Counted from the stretch's first letter, positions 37,269 to 47,030 are shown. The stretch: DNA of 64,000 nucleotides from Pandoraea nosoerga (GCF_902459585.1 NZ_CABPSC010000010.1:62001-126000); one strand, 5' to 3'. The notes: generated by a model not told the origin, from the sequence alone. Numbers and translations: made by a program.

Positions 37269-38042
37269 ATGGCAGACCACGCAATTCAGGGCAAGGTGGT
37301 ATTGATTGCCGGCGGCGCGAAGAATCTAGGCGGGCTGATCGCCCGCGATCTGGCACGGCACGGCGCGAGGGCCATTGCGATCCATTACAACAGCGCGGCG
37401 AGCGCGGCGTCGGCACAGGAGACGGTTGCCGCGGTCCAGGCCCTGGGGGCCAGGGCGGTGGCGTTTCAGGCGGATTTGAGTGCGGCGTCGGCCGTCGAGA
37501 CCCTGTTTCGCGATGCCACCGATGCGGTCGGACGGCCGGATATCGCCATCAACACGGTGGGCAAGGTGCTCAAGAAGCCCCTCGTCGAGATCACCGAAGC
37601 GGAATACGACGAGATGAGCGCGGTCAACGCGAAGGCCGCCTTTTTCTTCCTGAAGGAAGCGGGCAAGCATGTAAACGATCATGGCAAGATCGTCACGTTG
37701 GTGACCTCGCTGCTCGGCGCATTCACGCCGTTCTATGCGTCGTACGCCGGAACCAAGGCGCCGGTGGAGCATTTCACCCGCGCGGCGGCCAAGGAGTTCG
37801 GTGCGCGCGGCATCTCGGTGACTGCCGTGGGACCGGGGCCGATGGACACGCCGTTCTTCTACCCCGCCGAGGGCGAGGATGCCGTGGCGTATCACAAGAC
37901 GGCGGCCGCGTTGTCACCGTTCAGCAAGACAGGACTGACCGACATCGAGGACGTCGTGCCGTTCATCCGCCACCTGGTGAGCGATGGATGGTGGATCACC
38001 GGTCAGACGATCCTCATCAATGGCGGCTACACGACCAAGTGA
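37269..38042 (+). CDS. Short-chain dehydrogenase/reductase (SDR)
   Basis: NAD(P)-dependent oxidoreductase of 257 residues. The nucleotide loop GGAKNLGGLIA is a variant of TGxxxGxG, the catalytic region has Tyr in YASYAGTKAPVEH (YxGTK in place of the usual YxxSK, Lys retained), and the C-terminus ends in GQTILINGGYTTK. The substrate is unknown. ATG 37269 follows AGCAAGGAG, a good ribosome-binding site. It is followed by a lysR gene on the same strand. Confidence 0.9.
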   Translation: MADHAIQGKVVLIAGGAKNLGGLIARDLARHGARAIAIHYNSAASAASAQETVAAVQALGARAVAFQADLSAASAVETLFRDATDAVGRPDIAINTVGKVLKKPLVEITEAEYDEMSAVNAKAAFFFLKEAGKHVNDHGKIVTLVTSLLGAFTPFYASYAGTKAPVEHFTRAAAKEFGARGISVTAVGPGPMDTPFFYPAEGEDAVAYHKTAAALSPFSKTGLTDIEDVVPFIRHLVSDGWWITGQTILINGGYTTK

Positions 38043-38170
38043 GTGCGCGCCCGGTCCGTGATCGCGGGACCCACACGACGGCGGCGCGAACTGACGTTCG
38101 GGCACGGGCCGTCGTGCCGGCGCTCATTCGGGGCCGGGGCGGATCGATTGGGGCGTGATAAAAGGCGGAC

Positions 38171-39079
38171 ATGGATAGATTCGATCGATACCGGATCTTC
38201 GTGAAAGTGGCGGAGATGGGCAGCTTCATCAAGGCGGCGCACGCATTGGAGGTGCCGCGCGCGTCCGTGTCCGCCGCGATTGCGCAGTTGGAGGCGCAGG
38301 TCGGCACACGCGTGCTGCATCGAACCACTCGGCGGGTCACGCTCACCGCCGACGGCACGCAACTGCTCGAGCGCGTACGGGGATTGCTGGCCGACGCCGA
38401 GGAAATCGACCTGTTGTTTCACGCCAGCCAGCGCCAGGTATCCGGCCGGTTGCAGATCGACGTTCCCAGCCGGATCGCGCGTCGGCTCATCGCGCCGGCG
38501 CTGCCGACGCTGCTGCGCCGGCATCCGCGCCTGCGCCTGATGCTGCAATCGAGCGATCGTGCCGTCGATCTGGTCCAGGAGGGCGTGGACTGTGTGGTAC
38601 GCGTGGGCCTGTTGCGCGACAGCAGTCTGGTCGTGCGGGCGCTGGGCGCGATTTCGCTGATCAACTGTGCAAGTCCCGGCTATCTCGAGGAATTCGGCAC
38701 CCCCCGTCGCCCGGAGGACCTGCTCGCCGGGCATTGCGCCGTCGGGTACGCGTCGCCGACAACCGGGCGCGAGTTGCCGTGGGAGTATCGCGACGAAGGC
38801 GGCGTGGCGCGTGCCCTCGACGTTCCCAGTCAGGTGGTGACCAACAATGCCGAAAACTACATCGCATGTTGTCGCGCGGGCCTGGGGCTGATCCAGATTC
38901 CGCGTTTCGATGTGCAATATCTGCTTGATTCCGGCGAACTTGTCGAGGTCATGCCCGAAGCTCGCGCGGCGCCCATGCCGGTCTCGTTGCTTTACCCGCA
39001 CCGCCGCCAACGCTCGCGGCGCCTGACCGTCTTTCTCGACTGGTTCGAGGCGCTGATGCAGCCGCATCTGGAGGCGTGA
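38171..39079 (+). CDS. LysR-family transcriptional regulator
   Basis: Regulator of 302 residues: an N-terminal winged helix-turn-helix (FVKVAEMGSFIKAAHALEVPRASVSAAIAQLE, given here only as its location, residues 9-40) and a periplasmic-binding-like effector domain. It resembles the CrgA/DsdC-like group that regulates adjacent oxidoreductase genes. The neighbour is the SDR, 128 bases upstream on the same strand. Confidence 0.93.
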   Translation: MDRFDRYRIFVKVAEMGSFIKAAHALEVPRASVSAAIAQLEAQVGTRVLHRTTRRVTLTADGTQLLERVRGLLADAEEIDLLFHASQRQVSGRLQIDVPSRIARRLIAPALPTLLRRHPRLRLMLQSSDRAVDLVQEGVDCVVRVGLLRDSSLVVRALGAISLINCASPGYLEEFGTPRRPEDLLAGHCAVGYASPTTGRELPWEYRDEGGVARALDVPSQVVTNNAENYIACCRAGLGLIQIPRFDVQYLLDSGELVEVMPEARAAPMPVSLLYPHRRQRSRRLTVFLDWFEALMQPHLEA

Positions 39080-39320
39080 CCTTCGCGCCCGTCAAGGGGG
39101 CGGCGAACCCGGGCGAGCGAGGGTGGCGAATTACCTTCCTTTGTATTACATTCGGTGTCCGATGCGCCTGTCTACGCGGTCGCGTCGTCCCAGCGCTCGA
39201 CAATTTCAATTCGAACGGCATCTCAGAGCACTGGTGTTCGAGAACTGCCGTACTGCGGGGGAAAGGCCAAATCTTCTCGGTCGCCGGTCGCCATGCACGG
39301 CGCAAAACGAGAGGATATCC

Positions 39321-42300
39321 GTGGTCTCACGCAAACCCAGGCGCGTATCGCGCCGTGTCAAATCCGCCCAGCCTCCGTCCGCGACGCCCGCGCTGCACGA
39401 CGTTCGCCATCCATTGTCGCGGCCGACGCGGCATGCCATGGGGGCACGAATTGTTCGCACTGCAACCAGTACGGCGGTCGCACTGGCGCTCGCGGGCACC
39501 GCGCCGTCCCTATGGGCCGCCGGGACTTGTACCGTCAGCGACATCAGCGGCTGTGGTGCGGCGGGCGGCGACGGTGCCTCGGGGCGCGGCGGCCCGGGCG
39601 GCGCCGGCAATGGCCAGGGAGGCGGTTCAAGTACGCTTGATTCGAGCAGCGTGACGGTGCAGGTCCCCGGGGGGTGGGCGACACAGGGTACCGGCGGCAC
39701 CGGGGCGGCCGGCGACAGCGGCGCGTCATCGGGCGGAGCACCTGCGCAGACCGAGTCCGCCGGCGGCCTGGGGATCAACGTGCCGCTTCTCGGCCCTGCC
39801 GGCGGCGCCGGGGCGGACGGCATCAATTTTGCGTCTGGCGGGAACGGCGGCACCGCAGGACTCTATTACACCGGCGATAACATCACCGTCTCGTCGGGCG
39901 GCGGGATCTCCGGAGGCGCGGGTGGGCAGGGCGGTAACGCCTCGGCAGGCGTCGGCAACGGCGGCGGCGGCGGCGGTGGCGGGGCCGGGTTGATCTCTGC
40001 CGGCGTCGTGGCATCGATCAGCAATTCGGGGACGATTTCGGGCGGCGATGGCGGTACCGGAGGCTCGGGCGGCTTCAGCGGCGGCGGTGGCGCTGGCGGG
40101 GATGGGATATTGTCGCTTGGGGGATACGCCAACATTGTCAACATCGGCACGATCTCGGGCGGTGCCGGAGGTGCGGCCGGTAGCGCGACTCTCGCTGGTG
40201 GCACGGCTGGCGGCGGTGGCATCGGCGTCAATCTCGCAGGAACACACAACTCGGTCGCCAACGTCGGGACGATCTCGGGCGGTGCGGGTCTGGTGGGCGG
40301 CGTTGGCGTGCGCACGCGCGGCATGGACTTCATCACCAACGCCGGCCTGATCACCGGTGGGGCCTCCACCGGCGGCGCGCCGCGAGCCGCGGCGATCGAG
40401 TTCGGCGGCCTGAACAACGGCCTGAATCTGCTTACCGGCTCGGCGATTCTCGGCGACCTGCTGTTCGATGCGGGTGCGAGCGCGACCATCAGCGCCAGAA
40501 ACGCGGGGCTGACGTTGAACAATGCCGTCGTGCTCAGCGACGCGGCGTCGAATGTGATCTTCTCCACCGCGACGAACAGCCTGACGATGTCGGGCGTGGT
40601 CTCCGGCGCGGGCGCGCTGACGCTCGGGGGGATCGCCTCGACGACATTGACGCTCACGTCGGCCAACACTTACACCGGCGCCACCACGATCAACAGCGGC
40701 ACGCTGGCCCTGTCGGGCGGCGGCAGTGTCGCCGCTTCGTCCGGGGTCACCGTCGTCGGCGTGGGCGGCGTGGGTGGCGTGTTCGATATTTCGGGCGTGA
40801 GCGCCGGTGCGTCGATCCAGGCGCTTTCCGGGGGTGGCGCCGTGCAGCTCGGCAGCCAGACGCTATCGCTTACCAACGCGGCTGGAACCTTCGACGGTGT
40901 CATCGGCGGCACCGGTGGCATACGTCTTGCCGGCGGCACACAGACGCTCACTGGCGTGAACACCTACTCGGGTGCCACCACGATCAACAACGGGGCGGTG
41001 CTGGCACTGAGCGGTGGCGCGAGCATCGCGTCGTCGAGCGGTGTGGCGAACAATGGCACGCTCGATATTTCCGCCACGACGAATGGCGCCACGCTGACGG
41101 CCCTGACCGGGCCTGGCTCGGTCGCGCTCGGGGCGCGCACGCTGACGCTCACGAATGCGTCGGGTGTATTCTCCGGCGCGATCGGCGGCACGGGCGGATT
41201 GACGCTGAACGGCGGCACGCAGACGCTGGCCGGCGTCAACAGCTACACCGGCGCGACCACGATCAACGGCGGCACGCTGGCACTGGCGGCGGGCGGACAG
41301 TTGTCGTCGGCCACGACCCTCTCCCTGGTCGGCAGCGGTGCGACGTTCGACGCGTCCGGCGCGGGCGCGCAGACGCTCTCCGGCCTGTCCGGAGGGGCAG
41401 GCACAAGCATTGCCATTGGCACGAGCACCCTGACGCTCGATACGGTCACCAACACAACGTATGCCGGCGCACTCACCGGCAGCGGCGCCTTCGTCAAACA
41501 GGGCGCAGGCATGCTAGTGCTCAATGGCGCGAGCAATGGATTCACCGGGGCGACCACCGTGGGTGCGGGCACGCTCGAGGTCGGTGATGCCGCTCACGAG
41601 AGCGCGGTACTGGGCGGCAACGTGGCAGTCGGTTCGCAGGGCACACTGCGCGGTCACGGCACGATTCTGGGCAGCGTGACCAACGGCGGGATCGTGGCGC
41701 CGGGCGGTTCCATCGGTACGCTGAGTGTTGGCGGCAACTACACGCAGGCGTCGAGCGCGACGCTGGCCATCGAGGTCAGTCCGACGGCGGCGTCGCTGCT
41801 CAAGGTGTCGGGCAGCGCGACGTTGAATGGCGTGCTCGCCATCACGTACGATCCGGGAACCTACCGGTCGACGCGCTACACCGTGCTGAGCGCCGCGAAC
41901 GGTGTGAGCGGACGCTTCTCTTCGGTAACCGAAGCGTTGTCCGCCGGTGCCGACCTCGGCAATCTGCGTTCCGCCCTGAGCTACGGCGCGAACGACGTGA
42001 CGCTCGCGCTCAATGCGCCGGGTACAGCGGACCCCGGGGCCATCGATCCGTCCGGCGGCGTTGTCATCGCGCCGAAGAACACCAGCATTTTCACGGCCTT
42101 GGGGACTGCTTCGCTGATGAACGCCCAGTCGGCGACGGCGGCGGTCCTCGACCAGGCCACGCGACGCACTGTGGAGACGGGATTGGCTACCGGCGACGCA
42201 GCCTCTGGCGGCCCTTCGGTCTGGGCGAACGCGACAGGACTTCACGGCCGTCTGTCGGGTTCCGACGGTCAGCCCGGTTTTCAGGAGAACCGTTACGGCT

Positions 42301-43025
42301 TCCTTGCGGGCGCGCACAAGCGCGTGGAGCGCAACACGTTCGGGCTGGCTGGCGGCTATTCTCACGCCGATCTCTCGGAGACCGGCACGGCGAACTCGGG
42401 CACGATCGACACGCTACGGCTGGCCGCGTACGCCAGTCGCGAAATGGGGCCGATCGACGTTGCGGCAACGGTAGGCTACGGGCTCGATTTCCTGTCGCAA
42501 AAGCGCCCCTTCGCAGGCATTGGAACCGCGCAAGGGGATCATGTCGGACAGGAGTTCACGGCGGCGGCGCAGGTGAGCGCGCCGATGTCGATTGCCGGGA
42601 TGGTCGTCACGCCGCGCGCCGGCCTGCGCTACGCCTATTTTCATGCGAACGGTTTCGACGAAAGCGATGCGGGCGGGCAGAATCTGCGCGTGGGCACGGA
42701 CAATACCCGCAGCCTTCAGCCGTTCGTGGGCGTGACGCTCGACAAGGCGTTCGGAGATGCGCTGCGGCCGATGCACGTGCAGGTTCGCGCGGCGTATGCA
42801 CATGAGTTGCTCGATGCCGGTCGGGCGATTACCGTGGCGTCGCAGGACGGCACGATCTTCGTCGCACCGGGCACGCATCTGGCGCGCGGCTATCTGACGC
42901 TCGGCGCCAGCTTCGGTGTAACGCTCGCCAGGCACCTGGACGTCTCGCTCGCGTACGAGGCCCTCGTCAACACCGCACGGGCGTCAGCGCAGGCGGGAAG
43001 CCTGAAGGTGACCTACCGGTTCTGA
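39321..43025 (+). CDS. Type Va autotransporter with PATR repeats
   Basis: Self-exported surface protein of about 1234 residues. GTG 39321 with GAGAGG upstream gives an extended basic N-terminus before the signal segment TATSTAVALALAGTAPSLWA; ATG 39438 is an alternative without a good ribosome-binding site. The passenger starts with a very Gly-rich region holding the repeated motif NxGTISGG (four copies), then at least four passenger-associated repeats of the type TYTGATTINSGTLAL. A pectin-lyase-like beta-helix is expected. The C-terminal 270 residues (from about 960) form the autotransporter beta-barrel and end in VTYRF, the expected terminal-Phe sorting signal. No protease or esterase motif was seen, so adhesion is the likely role. 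Confidence 0.9.
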   Translation: MVSRKPRRVSRRVKSAQPPSATPALHDVRHPLSRPTRHAMGARIVRTATSTAVALALAGTAPSLWAAGTCTVSDISGCGAAGGDGASGRGGPGGAGNGQGGGSSTLDSSSVTVQVPGGWATQGTGGTGAAGDSGASSGGAPAQTESAGGLGINVPLLGPAGGAGADGINFASGGNGGTAGLYYTGDNITVSSGGGISGGAGGQGGNASAGVGNGGGGGGGGAGLISAGVVASISNSGTISGGDGGTGGSGGFSGGGGAGGDGILSLGGYANIVNIGTISGGAGGAAGSATLAGGTAGGGGIGVNLAGTHNSVANVGTISGGAGLVGGVGVRTRGMDFITNAGLITGGASTGGAPRAAAIEFGGLNNGLNLLTGSAILGDLLFDAGASATISARNAGLTLNNAVVLSDAASNVIFSTATNSLTMSGVVSGAGALTLGGIASTTLTLTSANTYTGATTINSGTLALSGGGSVAASSGVTVVGVGGVGGVFDISGVSAGASIQALSGGGAVQLGSQTLSLTNAAGTFDGVIGGTGGIRLAGGTQTLTGVNTYSGATTINNGAVLALSGGASIASSSGVANNGTLDISATTNGATLTALTGPGSVALGARTLTLTNASGVFSGAIGGTGGLTLNGGTQTLAGVNSYTGATTINGGTLALAAGGQLSSATTLSLVGSGATFDASGAGAQTLSGLSGGAGTSIAIGTSTLTLDTVTNTTYAGALTGSGAFVKQGAGMLVLNGASNGFTGATTVGAGTLEVGDAAHESAVLGGNVAVGSQGTLRGHGTILGSVTNGGIVAPGGSIGTLSVGGNYTQASSATLAIEVSPTAASLLKVSGSATLNGVLAITYDPGTYRSTRYTVLSAANGVSGRFSSVTEALSAGADLGNLRSALSYGANDVTLALNAPGTADPGAIDPSGGVVIAPKNTSIFTALGTASLMNAQSATAAVLDQATRRTVETGLATGDAASGGPSVWANATGLHGRLSGSDGQPGFQENRYGFLAGAHKRVERNTFGLAGGYSHADLSETGTANSGTIDTLRLAAYASREMGPIDVAATVGYGLDFLSQKRPFAGIGTAQGDHVGQEFTAAAQVSAPMSIAGMVVTPRAGLRYAYFHANGFDESDAGGQNLRVGTDNTRSLQPFVGVTLDKAFGDALRPMHVQVRAAYAHELLDAGRAITVASQDGTIFVAPGTHLARGYLTLGASFGVTLARHLDVSLAYEALVNTARASAQAGSLKVTYRF
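40655..41280 (+). repeat. PATR-encoding repeats in the autotransporter gene
   Basis: Three near-identical DNA blocks encode NTYTGATTINSGTLAL, NTYSGATTINNGAVLAL and NSYTGATTINGGTLAL (near 40665, 40960 and 41240), spaced by about 290 bases. Such repeats allow recombination that changes passenger length. Confidence 0.7.
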
Positions 43026-43159
43026 TTGCAGGCGGTCGATCAGGGGGCGGCGAACCCACGGCCGGTGTCGCCACGCTGTCGCCGCCCGGAGCGACAGACT
43101 CTCCAGCGTCGGCGGGAAGATCGGGCAACGTCGTTCTCACGACGCGCACCGCCCGAATC

Positions 43160-43209
43160 ATGCGAATCGCAGGAATCGCCGGAATCGCAGGAAGCGCAGG
43201 AAGCGCAGG
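43160..43209. repeat. 9-bp tandem repeat after the autotransporter gene
   Basis: About five imperfect copies of GCAGGAATC / GCAGGAAGC just outside the stop of the cupin remnant. Same style as the repeats at 12.37 and 17.24 kb. Confidence 0.65.
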
Positions 43210-43210
43210 T

Positions 43211-43516
43211 TCAATCGACGATGAATAGCCTTGCGCCTGTTTTCGTATACGACTGATGCGCTTCCGCCTCGTCTCCTACCTGGTAGCTCATGCCCGGCGT
43301 CAGGACGAACTTGCGTCCGTCTTCGAGTGTGGTTTCCAGTTCGCCCTCGAGGCAAAAGAGAATGTGACCCTTGTGGCACCAATGATCCGCCAGATAGCCG
43401 GGCGAGTACAGAGCACTGGCATTTCTGAGTAGATGGATGCTGCGCGGTACACGGATTATCGGTTTGAGCGACGACCGGTTGCTGACCGAGCCGGATGGCC
43501 GCGTGAAATTTGTGAG
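43211..43516 (-). pseudogene. DHCW-motif cupin, probably 5'-truncated
   Basis: The reading frame ends with YSPGYLADHWCHKGHIL, LEGELETTLEDGRKFVLTPG, GMSYQVGDEAEAHQSY and LFIVD, which is the diagnostic half of small DHCW cupins (about 105 residues). Upstream of YSPGYL the match stops, no ATG, GTG or TTG start is in frame, and the frame closes at a TGA at 43517-43519. The 5' part seems replaced at the edge of the island scar. A non-canonical start cannot be fully excluded. Confidence 0.6.
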
Positions 43517-43525
43517 TCACCATGA

Positions 43526-43822
43526 TCAATACTCATCGGGCAACAGGAGGGTGGTGGTCGACCGATCAGCTTCGGTGATGATCCAAAGCGTCTGTTCGCC
43601 GCCAAGCGGGTAGCAGGACAGCACACGTCGCCCTGCCACGACCGACAGGTCGTTTTGCTCCCGATCGGCTTCGGGTAATTCTCCCCAGTCACCGCAAGCA
43701 TGTCGGTTGACCAAAGCAAAGATCGAGGCCCCGGCCGATTGGATGGCATCGACCGCGGCAGGCGTTGCCAACAAGCGGCCGAGTGGCAGACGTGCGCGTC
43801 GGATGGGTAAAGTGGAATTCAT
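43526..43822 (-). CDS. Small island/plasmid-type hypothetical protein
   Basis: 98-residue protein of a family common on integrative elements and plasmids of beta- and gamma-proteobacteria, recognised by ALVNRHACGDWGELPEADRE and LWIITEADRSTTTLLLPDEY. Its function is unknown. A strong ribosome-binding site (AGGAGG) precedes ATG 43822. Its presence marks this stretch as accessory DNA. Confidence 0.75.
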   Translation of the reverse strand: MNSTLPIRRARLPLGRLLATPAAVDAIQSAGASIFALVNRHACGDWGELPEADREQNDLSVVAGRRVLSCYPLGGEQTLWIITEADRSTTTLLLPDEY

Positions 43823-43946
43823 CGAAATATCCTCCTAGATAGGGGCGAATGGTGGCCTCCGAACGAATCGGATGCGCCGTTGCATGGAACGAATGGGCGA
43901 AATGCCAGACGCAGAACGCGTCCGTATGTGATGGTTGTTGCAGTAA

Positions 43947-44753
43947 CTAGCGCACTTCGGAGGCGAGCGCGTTGGGGTAGTGCTTAGCGAGAATCTTGTT
44001 CATTCGGTCGACGAGGTCGGCGCGCAGGAACGTCAAATGACCATTTCCATTCTTGAACCAACGTAACTGGAAATAAACGTTCTCAGCCTCCGTCTTGTGT
44101 AGACGCTGGGCGTGCGAAATGAGCGACGATATGCCATGCCGATGATCCGGCTCGGGCTTGCCATCGAGCACGCTGAACACTCGCGTTAGATCGTCCAGTT
44201 CGTTGGTGACGTGATAACTAGAGCACCCTTGCGAAAGGAGATAGCGCACGATGATGCGCTTGCCGAACCTGAACGGCGAATTGGATTTATAGTCCCACGA
44301 CAGTCGGCGAAAGCACTGGAGCACGCCGCGCTCGAACATGTCGCCGCGTGCGCCGTAGAGCTGGGCGAACGTGGATTCGATATTGGCGACGGTGAGTTCT
44401 GGTACGTCGCCCTCTGCGATCTGCCGGTTCCACTGCTCGCGCGCCTTTGCGTCCATGAACGTACGCATACCGGATTCCGTCAGCAGGTAGTTCCAGCCGT
44501 GGGCATCGATGAGACGCACCATGGCGGTTTGGGCTTCGTCGCGTTTGGCATAGTCACCGGTGACGCTGGGACGGCCGCGGCAGCCATAACTCTCGTCGAG
44601 GACAAGCCGTGGAAATCGTAGATGCGCTGCGGTGGCGAGCTGTTGAGCTTCGCCGAGCAGGTCGAGTGCGGCGTGGATGCGTTCGACGACGGCGGTGCGT
44701 TGATTGGCGAGGTTGGCGATGCTGATGCTTTTGACGAGATCGGTGGTGTCCAT
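43947..44753 (-). CDS. DUF4942 domain-containing protein
   Basis: 268-residue protein with the DUF4942 core LSWDYKSNSPFRFGKRIIV, LDGKPEPDHRHGI and LRWFKNGNGHLTFLRADLV, followed by NKILAKHYPNAL. The family sits on conjugative and integrative elements; its role is unknown, with weak suggestions of DNA modification or anti-restriction. The N-terminal 40 residues form a predicted helix. Flanked by other island-type genes on the same strand. Confidence 0.8.
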   Translation of the reverse strand: MDTTDLVKSISIANLANQRTAVVERIHAALDLLGEAQQLATAAHLRFPRLVLDESYGCRGRPSVTGDYAKRDEAQTAMVRLIDAHGWNYLLTESGMRTFMDAKAREQWNRQIAEGDVPELTVANIESTFAQLYGARGDMFERGVLQCFRRLSWDYKSNSPFRFGKRIIVRYLLSQGCSSYHVTNELDDLTRVFSVLDGKPEPDHRHGISSLISHAQRLHKTEAENVYFQLRWFKNGNGHLTFLRADLVDRMNKILAKHYPNALASEVR

Positions 44754-44819
44754 GTGTCATGACAGGGGATAAAAGTAAGGGAAGAGAGAGGGCATAGTCG
44801 CAGGGGGAAGCCCTGGCTT

Positions 44820-45596
44820 CTATGCCGAGACGTTGCGTTCGGCGACTCGGGACCTTTCTGCCAGTTGTCGGCGCAGGGTGGTAGCACGAGCTTGGGAGCA
44901 ACCGAGGTGACGGCGAATGTCGGCGACGGTGGGGCGTAGTCGTCCGGCAGCAATGTCCCGAACGAGTTGCGTTGTGTCGTGATCGATGGCCTCAGGCGTC
45001 TGCATCGGCGTTGGTGACGGTATCGTCAACGGCGCGACGGGCTGGTCTGGTATGGCGTGACTGTCACAGTCACCGTCGTCGCAGTCGTGACTTTCCATGA
45101 CCGAGGGCGTGACTGCTGCCGCGACTGGCGGTGCTACTCGACACTGAATTGCGATGCTCCAGAGCACGCACGCGACGCCTTCTAGGACTGAGGCAAATGC
45201 CAGTCCGGTCAGCAGGTCGACACGCGCTCCCGTCGTGCCAAATACCGCGGCGAGTCGTGCAGTCACGGGATCAGTCGTCAGCACGTCACGCTGAGTCATG
45301 GCCCGGTCGTCCCAGTCCTGTGCGCGACGAATGTCGCTGGCCTCCGCGTTCAACGCCTCGAGCTTGGCAGCCAGCGTAATGCGTCGTGCCTCCAGCCCAG
45401 TGCACTTGCCGGAACACGATTGAACATTAGCCGTCGCGAGTCGCGCCGAGACTTCCGCCCTTTCTTGCATAACGACGGTAAGACTGCGTTGGGGTGGCAC
45501 ACTCAGGACGATAGGCGCAGCTTCGGCCCGGCGCTCCGAGGCGTGCTGCTGAGCGAACAGGAAGAAGTAGGCGTGACTGTTGATGGTCGCGAGCAT
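44820..45596 (-). CDS. Hypothetical membrane protein with C-terminal helix-turn-helix
   Basis: 258 residues. A coiled-coil-like region (about 45-90, with paired cysteines in SCSGKC) precedes one or two hydrophobic segments (VDLLTGLAFASVLEGVACVL, about 125-150). A Pro/Thr-rich linker leads to a C-terminal helix-turn-helix, VADIRRHLGCSQARATTLRR. Similar proteins occur on prophages and integrative elements. The N-terminus may be truncated, since family members usually begin with more membrane helices. No function assigned. Confidence 0.6.
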   Translation of the reverse strand: MLATINSHAYFFLFAQQHASERRAEAAPIVLSVPPQRSLTVVMQERAEVSARLATANVQSCSGKCTGLEARRITLAAKLEALNAEASDIRRAQDWDDRAMTQRDVLTTDPVTARLAAVFGTTGARVDLLTGLAFASVLEGVACVLWSIAIQCRVAPPVAAAVTPSVMESHDCDDGDCDSHAIPDQPVAPLTIPSPTPMQTPEAIDHDTTQLVRDIAAGRLRPTVADIRRHLGCSQARATTLRRQLAERSRVAERNVSA

Positions 45597-46061
45597 GCAT
45601 GCGGCCCACAGCCAGTAGCCTACCTCACCAGCTTGGAACCGTTCCAGTCTTGCTGCCAGACCATCATTCGGAAGTGTGAGCGAGCGAATTGAAGATCCAC
45701 TGTTCTTCGGCTAGGGATAACTTAGCCTCGCGGCAAGGTTGGATGGCCGCGACTTAAGAAGGCTTTGAAACACGTGTGAATCTTCCCGGGAGAGGCTGTC
45801 GTGCCACCATCGGTTGTCATCAGTCGACTTTTCAAGAGCGACTGAGAATCGTCATTTGTCTTGGCACACATTTGGTGCTGTTGATGCTGGCGCTAACGCA
45901 CGGCGCGAGACATACGAACGAATGCGTTTCCTCACTAAAGATCGATACGTCCAACTCGAAATTGCCATAATTTCTGGGTCTATAAATGAAGCAAGGCCGG
46001 ACGACACCCTACCGCGTGACAATGCGCTGCGCCGCCTGCTGTATGACGCTGCGCAACCAGC
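45597..46061. other. Non-coding island remnant
   Basis: No gene I can support in 465 bases. Base composition is more AT-rich than the core, and short open frames on both strands do not resemble known proteins. Confidence 0.5.
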
Positions 46062-46790
46062 TCAATTCCGGACTTCGATCGCGGTGTCGGGCTCAGAGCA
46101 TGATGAGATTATGCGGCGGAAAATCAATGGGAGGCGGGAACGATCGGATGGGAAGATTTCTGTTGCATTGACATACGAGGGACGACGAACGATCGCTACC
46201 GCGTCTTTCATCGAGGCGACTAGTTCTGGGAGAAGTGTGAAATAGGGGACGATGAATTTGTCGTTTTGCGTGAGTCCCAATTCATCCAGAGTTTTGTGTG
46301 ATAGAGATTGAACGTCGCATGCGGCCGGGCAAGATACTCATCCAATGTGATCGGTGTCGGACTCTCCGGGCGGAGTGCTGATTCGATGGCGACCAACCTA
46401 TCTTCAAGACACACTTCTTGCTGAAAGTCGGAATCGGCACCGACCAAGTTCGAAAATTCCGTCGCGATCAATGCTTGGGGGGCGATTAGCTAGTCGACAA
46501 ACCCCATTTGAATTTCCCTAGCAGTGGCGCCGGTACCTTGTGAGACATGCAGACTGATGCCAGGAGCGAGTTCTGCAAGAACCCTGCCGAGCTCACCGAT
46601 CATGAGGGCCGAAACGTAGTCGGCGGTGACTATGCGAAAGCGGTGTGTCGATGTGCTCGGATCGAACTGTTCTTCGTTGACCAACAAGCTAACATATTCG
46701 ATGAGTTGTTCGACTGAGGGCATCAGCTTGACGGCTCTCTCCGTTAGCACCATTTCCCGCCCGCGCAGCTTGGCCGCCTCCGGGGGTGTC
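46062..46790 (-). pseudogene. Broken NodD-like LysR regulator
   Basis: The minus strand reads RGREMVLTERAVKLMPSVEQ, THRFRIVTADYVSALMIGEL and LAPGISLHVSQGTGATAREI, the normal order of a LysR effector domain. An in-frame TAG follows MGFVD (46490-46492). The same frame resumes with LEDRLVAIES and ITLDEYLARPHATFNLYHT, then shifts by one base before LDELGLTQNDKFIVPYFTLLPELV. The N-terminal helix-turn-helix is absent. One nonsense mutation, one frameshift and 5' loss make it a decayed gene. Confidence 0.8.
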
Positions 46791-46793
46791 GTC

Positions 46794-46925
46794 ATCGGGC
46801 AGCGGCAGGCCGCTGGGGTTGAACGGCACCTCGGCGCCCATCGTGGTGAGCAGCCGGGTGGCTTCTTCGCTCATCAGGTGGCTCAACGAACGCTCGCGCG
46901 ACGAGCCTTAGAACATAAGGATGCG
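46794..46925 (-). pseudogene. Fragment of an arsH-type gene
   Basis: About 43 codons encode GSSRERSLSHLMSEEATRLL followed by TTMGAEVPFNPSGLPLPDD, the N-terminal part of the ArsH NADPH:FMN reductase family, where a Tyr before GS is replaced by a TAA stop. The fragment is joined directly to the lysR remnant at about 46790. It points to a deleted arsenic-resistance operon. Confidence 0.65.
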
Positions 46926-47030
46926 TGGCAGGTTTCAATGGCAAGCAACCACCCCTGCACCCAGCGCTAACACGCTGAACATAGAAACGAATGGCGAATG
47001 GCATTTGTAATTCGTTTCTAATGGGACGCT

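Noticed and set aside
39866-41572. Minus-strand Pro-rich open frames inside the autotransporter gene
   Set aside because: They are antisense to Gly-rich repeats, which always read as Pro/Ala-rich protein; no start signals.
45814-46245. Plus-strand open frame of 143 codons in the island scar
   Set aside because: Its right half is opposite the lysR remnant, it has no ribosome-binding site and no recognisable fold.
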